Shown here one piece after another: positions 6,090 to 10,340 of a stretch of 10,340 bases of DNA. Numbering within the stretch: the first letter of the stretch is position 1; the number at the start of each line of letters is the position of its first letter. The notes under the pieces are model-generated. The model had not been told where the DNA came from, did no database searches, and was given only the letters and a program-made list of their open reading frames with translations. The translations under genes were made by a program, and so were the position numbers. This DNA comes from Actinomycetota bacterium (GTDB lineage Bacteria > Actinomycetota > Actinomycetes > JACCUZ01): NCBI GenBank assembly GCA_030841195.1, contig JAVEDA010000049.1, positions 1-10,340 of the forward strand, in the 5' to 3' direction.

Positions 6090-7096
6090 CCGGCCCCGTC
6101 CGGCGCCACCGGGTCGCGCCGCTCGCTCCCCCGCCCGGCCAGTTCACGGCCGTCCTCCGGGAGGCGAACCGGCGGCGTTACCACCGGGCCGCGGCCTTCT
6201 GCGGTGTGACCGGTGTCTTCCTCGCCGGCATCTTCGGCGGGCTGGCCATGGGCGGCGGCCCGAGCGGCGTCCGGAGCACGATCGTGTCGGCCGCGGGCCG
6301 CCTCGGCGATGCCTCCACGACGACGGTCACGGCGACTCGGGACTCCCGCGCCAGCGCAGCCAGATCGACGCGGTCCGGGACGGCTCCGCCGGAGCAGGTC
6401 AAGAAGACGTACCTGCGGGGCGAGATCCTCAACGCGTCCGGCGCGCCGGTGAGCGGCCTCTACGTCTACTCCGGCGTCCTCACGGCCCACGGCTTCGTCC
6501 CGAACAAGTCGCCGGCCCGGACCAACAGCGTCGGCTGGTACATGATCGCCTGCACCGGTGGGCCGCTGCTTGTGACCTCATGGCCGCTCAACCTCCCCAT
6601 CGGCCCGGTCGCCGGCGGGTCCTACGCGGCCCGCTTCATCGACACACCCAGCTGCGGCATGACCAAGCACCACGTCGTGACCCGGGTCGAGGAGGGCGCT
6701 GTCGTCCAGGGCGACATCCGCGCCGACGTGGCTTGCCCGGGGACCGGGTTCACGCTGTGGCTCTGGATCGGCGGCGACCGCAGCGCGTCCGTCCGGATCA
6801 GCGGCTTGCAGGAGGGCAGCCGCTACCGGGTCAGCGGTGCTCCCGTCGGGACGTCGGTCGTCGGCGCCTACGGTCGAACGTACGACGTCACGCTGTCGTC
6901 CGGACAGACCGTCGAGCAGGACATCACCATGGTCTGCCCGACTGCACTCACGACGACCCCGAAGGCGACGACGACGCCGACTCAGACACCGACCGGCACC
7001 GAGTCATCGCCGCCGGCCGACGGGTCGCCCTCGACGGGTGGCACTGGGGATCCCCCGGGTGGCACCGGGACCGCGAGCCCGACCGGCACCGGGTGA
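6086..7096 (+). CDS. Single-pass membrane protein 1 with exported beta-sandwich-like region, coupled to sigma-1
   Basis: 336 residues, GTG start overlapping the sigma-1 stop (GTGA), with GGAGG 7 bases upstream. Residues 1-36 are cytoplasmic, with the motif PLAPPPGQFTAVLREANRRRYHR. Residues ~37-58 form one membrane helix (VTGVFLAGIFGGLAMGG). Then comes a Thr/Ser/Arg linker to ~107 and an exported region (~108-285). Its first part, LRGEILNASGAPVSGLYVYSG, resembles a carboxypeptidase-regulatory-like beta sandwich. Its second part contains FTLWLWIGGDRSASVRISGL. Four exported cysteines (156, 190, 217, 284) match those of protein 2 in spacing and may form two disulfides. The tail from ~288 is Thr/Pro/Gly/Ser-rich without a sortase motif, as in wall-spanning, often glycosylated linkers. 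No HxxxCxxC zinc anti-sigma motif occurs and the cytoplasmic part is short. Co-translation suggests a sensor or regulator of the sigma factor; this is inference. Confidence 0.8.
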   Translation: MTGPVRRHRVAPLAPPPGQFTAVLREANRRRYHRAAAFCGVTGVFLAGIFGGLAMGGGPSGVRSTIVSAAGRLGDASTTTVTATRDSRASAARSTRSGTAPPEQVKKTYLRGEILNASGAPVSGLYVYSGVLTAHGFVPNKSPARTNSVGWYMIACTGGPLLVTSWPLNLPIGPVAGGSYAARFIDTPSCGMTKHHVVTRVEEGAVVQGDIRADVACPGTGFTLWLWIGGDRSASVRISGLQEGSRYRVSGAPVGTSVVGAYGRTYDVTLSSGQTVEQDITMVCPTALTTTPKATTTPTQTPTGTESSPPADGSPSTGGTGDPPGGTGTASPTGTG

Positions 7097-7109
7097 GAAG
7101 GCTGGCGTC

Positions 7110-7616
7110 GTGGTGACGGCGGGCGCGTTCGGTGCAGATGACGCCGCGTCGGCCCGGGAAGAGGCTGCGCGCGCGCTCTGGAACGACCACTACGCCCCGC
7201 TCGCCCGGTGGTGCGCGGCAATGGTGGGGGACCGGGACGCCGCGCACGACATCGCGGCCGAGGCGTTCGTCCGCCTCCTGTCCAAGCGGATCACCGTGCA
7301 CGATCCCAAGGGATACCTCTACGTCACCGCCGCCAATCTGGTGCGGGACCGCTGGCGCCGAGAGCAGGGTGACCGCAAGCTGCCGGCCCGGCTCGAGGAG
7401 ACGATCCCCGTGTCCACCCCGGCGAGCGACCCGCGGCTGCGCGACCTGGTCGAGCGGCTGCCCAAGCGGCTGCGCACGCCCGTCCTGCTGCACTACTACG
7501 CCGACCTGAGCGTGGCCGAGGTGGCCGCCGCCCTGTACAAGCCCGAAGGAACCATCAAGAGGATGTTGTTCGACGCCCGGGCCCGCCTCGCCGGATCGCA
7601 GGAGGCGGCTCAGTGA
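7110..7616 (+). CDS. ECF-type RNA polymerase sigma factor 2 (paralogue)
   Basis: 168 residues from GTG 7110, preceded by AGAAGG (7096-7101) with 8 bases of spacing; GTG 7113 is an alternative. It starts 13 bases after the membrane protein 1 stop. Region 2 (~18-86) has ALWNDHYAPLARWC, VGDRDAAHDIAAEAFVRLL and YLYVTAANLVRDRWRRE. Region 4 (~112-161) has VERLPKRLRTPVLLHYYADLSVAEVAAALYKPEGTIKRM. Aligned without gaps, 36 of 168 positions differ from sigma-1 by hand count. In the promoter-reading helices (2.4 and 4.2) there are only conservative exchanges such as Ser/Ala and Val/Ile, so both proteins may recognise the same promoters. Differences gather at the N-terminal ~16 and last ~7 residues. The stop overlaps the start of membrane protein 2 (GTGA). 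No separate promoter was recognised in front of it. Confidence 0.91.
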   Translation: MVTAGAFGADDAASAREEAARALWNDHYAPLARWCAAMVGDRDAAHDIAAEAFVRLLSKRITVHDPKGYLYVTAANLVRDRWRREQGDRKLPARLEETIPVSTPASDPRLRDLVERLPKRLRTPVLLHYYADLSVAEVAAALYKPEGTIKRMLFDARARLAGSQEAAQ

Positions 7617-8635
7617 CTCACCTGCCGCCCGAGATGCCACGTCGCCGGATCGAGCCGCTGCCCCCGCCCCCGGAGGCCTTCGAGACGGTGCTGCACCGGG
7701 CCCGGGCCCGGCGCTACCGACGGCTGAGCACCGTGGTCGCGGTCACCGGCGTGTTCCTGGCCGGCCTGTGGGGCGGCCTGGCGATGGCCGGCGGCGTGGC
7801 CGGCGTCCAGAACACGGTGGTCGGCTTTGCGAACAAGACCAGCGACCTCGTCAAGGCAGACGAGCCGACCGAGTCGCCGACCACCAGCCCGGCGAAGGTC
7901 GTCCCGCCGACTGGCGGTCGCTCCACCAGCGCCCCGGTCACCACAAGCGCGTCCCCCACCGACACCGGCCACGCCCGGATGGCGATGCTGCGCGGACTCG
8001 TCGTCGACAGAGACGGCGCTCCCGTGGTCGGGATGTTCGTCTACACCGGGACCCGGTCAGGCGGCTCGTTCATCCCTCGGGCCACCCCGTCGGCGGTCAC
8101 GAACGACCAGGGCCGGTACGCGGTGCCGTGCACCGACGACCCGGTGCTGCTGACCCCGTGGACGCTGAACGAGTCGCGCGCCGCCGCGACAGGACGCTGG
8201 GCGGCGACGTACGTGACGTCCCCGAAGTGCTCCACGGATGTCGCGTCGACCGTGACCGAGGTTCTGCCGTCCGCGTCCGTCGAGGGGCACGTGAACACCG
8301 ACAAGGGCTGCGCGGACAGCGACTTCTCGCTCTGGCTGTGGCTCAACGGCAACCGCCCCACAGCGGTCCAGCTGGGCAACCTGAACGAGGGCGACGCCTT
8401 CACGATCTCCGGGCTACCGGCAGGCACCCACGTGCTCGTTGCCCGCGGGCGGCACATCCCCGTGTCGGTGAAGACCGGCGGGCACGTGACCCAGAACGTG
8501 ACGTTCTCGTGCCCGAACGAGCCGACCGGCACCCCGACTGTCACGCCGTCTGAGCTACCGACCCCGACCGACAGCCCGACGCCGGACCCCAGCGAGTCGC
8601 CGACGCCCACCGGGACGGCCGGAGCCGGGAGCTAG
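7613..8635 (+). CDS. Single-pass membrane protein 2 with exported beta-sandwich-like region, coupled to sigma-2
   Basis: 340 residues, GTG start overlapping the sigma-2 stop, AGGAGG (7600-7605) 7 bases upstream. Same plan as protein 1: cytoplasmic ~1-38 with PLPPPPEAFETVLHRARARRY, helix ~39-60 (VTGVFLAGLWGGLAMAGG), a Thr/Ser/Pro linker with repeated SPT/TSP to ~125, then MLRGLVVDRDGAPVVGMFVYTG (carboxypeptidase-regulatory-like start) and FSLWLWLNGNRPTAV. Cysteines 173, 206, 233 and 300 are spaced 33/27/67, against 34/27/67 in protein 1. The tail from ~303 is rich in PTPT/SPTP with several acidic residues and has no sortase signal. The exported region is much more diverged than the paired sigma factor, so it may sense a different ligand or stress. 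Its TAG stop shares the palindrome CTAG with the stop of the convergent meaB gene. Function as sensor or anti-sigma is inferred from the coupling only. Confidence 0.8.
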   Translation: MTHLPPEMPRRRIEPLPPPPEAFETVLHRARARRYRRLSTVVAVTGVFLAGLWGGLAMAGGVAGVQNTVVGFANKTSDLVKADEPTESPTTSPAKVVPPTGGRSTSAPVTTSASPTDTGHARMAMLRGLVVDRDGAPVVGMFVYTGTRSGGSFIPRATPSAVTNDQGRYAVPCTDDPVLLTPWTLNESRAAATGRWAATYVTSPKCSTDVASTVTEVLPSASVEGHVNTDKGCADSDFSLWLWLNGNRPTAVQLGNLNEGDAFTISGLPAGTHVLVARGRHIPVSVKTGGHVTQNVTFSCPNEPTGTPTVTPSELPTPTDSPTPDPSESPTPTGTAGAGS

Positions 8636-9606
8636 CGGCCGGTCAGCCTCGCGAGCAACCGATCGGCCGCGGCGTACGGGTCGGTGCGGCCGGCGACGAC
8701 GTCGGCGGCGAGCTCGTCCAGGCCGTGCTCGCCGCCCCGGCTGCGCAGGTCCCCCACCCGTTCCCGCAGCGCCGTGAGGGCGATGCTCTCCACCTCGTCG
8801 GCGGCGCGGTGCAGCCGCCGCTCATGCAGGGTTCCGGTCTCCTCGAGCCAGCCGCGGTGCTTGTCCAGCGCGTCGACGAGCTCGTCCAACCCCTCACCGC
8901 GCGAGGCAACCGTCTTGACGATCGGCGGCCGCCACTCGCCAGGAGCCCGCCGTTCCCCCAGGGTGAGCATGTGCCGCAGCTCGCGCACCGCGTTGTCGGC
9001 ACCGTCCCGGTCGGCCTTGTTGACCACGTACACGTCGCCGACCTCGAGGATGCCGGCCTTCGCGGCCTGGATCGCGTCCCCCATCCCGGGCGCGAGGAGC
9101 ACCACCGTGGTGTCGGCCGTGCGGGCGACCTCCACCTCGGACTGCCCGACGCCCACGGTCTCCACCAGGACCACGTCGCAGCTGGCCGCGTCGAGCACCC
9201 GCAGCGCCTGCGGTGTGGACCAGGCCAGCCCCCCGAGGTGTCCCCGGCTGGCCATCGACCTGATGTACACGTCGCGGTCGAGGGCGTGGTCCTGCATCCG
9301 GACCCGGTCACCGAGCAGGGCGCCGCCGGAGAACGGTGACGATGGGTCGACGGCGAGCACACCGACCCGCTTGTCGCGGCCGCGGTAGGCACCCACCAGC
9401 GCATTGGTCGTCGTCGACTTGCCGACGCCTGGCGCGCCGGTGAGACCGACGACGGTGGCTCGCCCGCCGTACGGCGCCAGGGCCGCCATCGCCTCGCGTA
9501 GCAGCGGCGACGCGTCCTCGACCAGCGAGATCAGCCGCGCCACCGACCGGGCGTCACCGTCGCGGGCGCCCGCGACGAGGCTGTCGACGTCCGGCGCGGG
9601 CGTCAC
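8632..9606 (-). CDS. meaB: MeaB/ArgK-type GTPase chaperone for a B12-dependent acyl-CoA mutase
   Basis: A 324-residue G3E-family P-loop GTPase. MeaB-type proteins bind B12 mutases, gate adenosylcobalamin loading and protect against inactivation. Visible: Walker A GAPGVGKST (57-65), the family hallmark VDPSSPFSGGALLGDRVRM (86-104), ETVGVGQSE (149-157) in the G3/switch position, and NKAD (196-199) as G4. The C-terminal ~60 residues, helical with many Arg and Glu, fit the dimerisation part. Start GTG 9606 gives the usual length and lies 4 bases after the thiolase stop, so translational coupling is likely; no clear ribosome binding site is seen. An ATG further upstream in the frame (9666) lies within the thiolase gene and is less likely. 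The likely client is the icmA product encoded ~3.3 kb away, or another B12 mutase in the genome. It ends overlapping membrane protein 2 by 4 bases. Confidence 0.93.
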   Translation of the reverse strand: MTPAPDVDSLVAGARDGDARSVARLISLVEDASPLLREAMAALAPYGGRATVVGLTGAPGVGKSTTTNALVGAYRGRDKRVGVLAVDPSSPFSGGALLGDRVRMQDHALDRDVYIRSMASRGHLGGLAWSTPQALRVLDAASCDVVLVETVGVGQSEVEVARTADTTVVLLAPGMGDAIQAAKAGILEVGDVYVVNKADRDGADNAVRELRHMLTLGERRAPGEWRPPIVKTVASRGEGLDELVDALDKHRGWLEETGTLHERRLHRAADEVESIALTALRERVGDLRSRGGEHGLDELAADVVAGRTDPYAAADRLLARLTGR

Positions 9607-9610
9607 CCGG

Positions 9611-10339
9611 TCAGCGGGCGGCCGGGACGCGCAGCACCAGGGCGTCGCCCTGGCCACCGCCGCCACACAGTGCCGCCGCCCCGACCCCGCCGCCCCGACG
9701 CTGCAGCTCGAGGGCGAGGTGCAGCGCGATCCGGGCGCCGGACATGCCGATCGGGTGGCCGAGCGCGATCGCCCCGCCGTTCACGTTGACCTTGTCCTCG
9801 GTCAGCTCGAGGTCGCGCATCGACTTGATGCCGACGCTGGCGAAGGCCTCGTTGATCTCCACCAGGTCCAGGTCCGCCGGGTTGATGCCCTCTTTGGCGC
9901 ACGCCTTGGCGATCGCGGCCGACGGCTGGGACTGCAGGGTCGAGTCGGGGCCGGCCACCACGGCGTGGGCGCCGATCTCGGCCAGCCAGGTGAGCCCGAG
10001 CTCCTCGGCCTTGGACTTGCTCATCACGACCACCGCCGCGGCGCCGTCGGAGATCTGCGAGGACGAGCCGGCCGTGATCGTGCCGTCCTTGGAGAACGCC
10101 GGGCGCAGCCGGCCCAGGCTCTCGGTGGTGGTGTCGGGGCGGATGCCCTCGTCGTCCTTGAACTGCACCGGGTCGCCATTGCCTTTGGACGAACGGCGTT
10201 GCGGGATCTCGACCGGCACGACCTCGTCGTCGAACAGTCCGTTCTTCCAGGCCTCGGCGGCTCGCTGGTGCGACCGTGCGGAGAACGCGTCCTGGTCCTC
10301 CCGGGAGATGCCGAGCTCGGCGTTGCAGGCCTCGGTGAG
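9611..10339 (-). CDS. Acetyl-CoA C-acetyltransferase (thiolase), C-terminal part, 5' end outside window
   Basis: 242 residues of a thiolase, the frame still open at the window end. Seen from the edge: EACNAELGISREDQDAFSAR and SHQRAAEAW (the typical segment following the active-site loop domain), SSSQISDGAAAVVVMS, EINEAFA, the catalytic His in GGAIALGHPIGMSG, and the C-terminal catalytic Cys in ALCGGGGQGDAL. The nucleophilic Cys of the N-terminal half is outside. Thiolases condense two acyl-CoA molecules (acetoacetyl-CoA synthesis) or run in reverse in beta-oxidation; the direction cannot be read from sequence. It lies 4 bases upstream of meaB in one apparent operon, which suits a role in short-chain acyl-CoA (butyryl/isobutyryl) metabolism along with icmA. 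An atoB/phaA-type name is possible but not assigned. Confidence 0.93.
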   Translation of the reverse strand, partial: LTEACNAELGISREDQDAFSARSHQRAAEAWKNGLFDDEVVPVEIPQRRSSKGNGDPVQFKDDEGIRPDTTTESLGRLRPAFSKDGTITAGSSSQISDGAAAVVVMSKSKAEELGLTWLAEIGAHAVVAGPDSTLQSQPSAAIAKACAKEGINPADLDLVEINEAFASVGIKSMRDLELTEDKVNVNGGAIALGHPIGMSGARIALHLALELQRRGGGVGAAALCGGGGQGDALVLRVPAAR

Positions 10340-10340
10340 G

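Larger units (their letters stand above)
5573..8635 (+). repeat. Diverged tandem duplication of the sigma/membrane-protein pair
   Basis: Unit 1 (5573-7099) and unit 2 (7100-8635) carry the same two genes in the same order with the same GTGA coupling. Both begin with an identical 18-base stretch, GGCTGGCGTCGTGGTGAC, at 5573-5590 and 7100-7117, an offset of 1527 bases. Homology begins just inside the sigma-1 start, so unit 2 did not receive the upstream ECF promoter and is probably read through from unit 1. The sigma parts are far more alike than the membrane-protein parts. No flanking terminal repeats or transposase were seen. Confidence 0.85.

Noticed and set aside
6086..8635. Membrane proteins as classical zinc-binding anti-sigma factors
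   Set aside because: No HxxxCxxC motif, and the cytoplasmic part is far too short for the usual anti-sigma domain; the cysteines are on the exported side.
5480..8640. A transposon or integrative element carrying the sigma module
   Set aside because: No transposase, integrase, terminal inverted repeats or target-site duplication could be found at the edges.

Overview
The window is very GC-rich, with dense coding, GTG starts and GTGA stop/start overlaps. Its gene content (a GlgB close to the mycobacterial form, a Streptomyces-like isobutyryl-CoA mutase large subunit, ECF sigma factors) points to an actinobacterium, probably a Streptomyces/Frankia/Geodermatophilus-type lineage. The genus cannot be fixed by eye. 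No tRNA, rRNA, CRISPR array, transposase or phage gene was seen.

Layout. (1) 2-1303 (+): the C-terminal ~60% of glgB, followed by a 17-bp-stem hairpin. (2) 1390-2406 (+): a fused histidine-phosphatase/GNAT protein, then at 2478-2552 a 24-residue one-helix membrane peptide. (3) 2558-3475 (-): a thioredoxin-TPR protein of the YbbN/CnoX type. Between it and the next gene lies a 210-bp gap holding a possible decayed DUF1003 fragment on the opposite strand. (4) 3686-5359 (-): icmA, recognised by Phe80 and Gln198 and lacking a B12-binding domain. (5) 5515-8635 (+): a tandemly duplicated two-gene module, sigma-1/membrane-1/sigma-2/membrane-2. (6) 8632-9606 (-): a MeaB-type GTPase, directly downstream of (7) the C-terminal part of a thiolase, 9611 to the window end (-).

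How the genes fit together. Thiolase, MeaB and IcmA all belong to acyl-CoA metabolism. IcmA would interconvert isobutyryl-CoA and n-butyryl-CoA with B12 and a separate small subunit not seen here. MeaB-type GTPases guard and load B12 mutases. The sigma/membrane-protein block sits on the opposite strand between icmA and meaB and looks like an inserted regulatory island.

The most unusual content is that island. Two ECF sigma factors of equal core length (168 aa, about 79% identical by hand count) are each coupled through a GTGA overlap to a single-pass membrane protein. These membrane proteins have a very short cytoplasmic tail, a beta-sandwich-like exported part with four conserved cysteines, and a Ser/Thr/Pro-rich end. 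No classical zinc-type anti-sigma motif is visible. A TGAAC-17-CGTC ECF-type promoter lies just before the first sigma gene, placed so that the mRNA could begin at its ATG. I infer an autoregulated envelope-signal circuit with duplicated, diverging sensors and nearly unchanged sigma factors.
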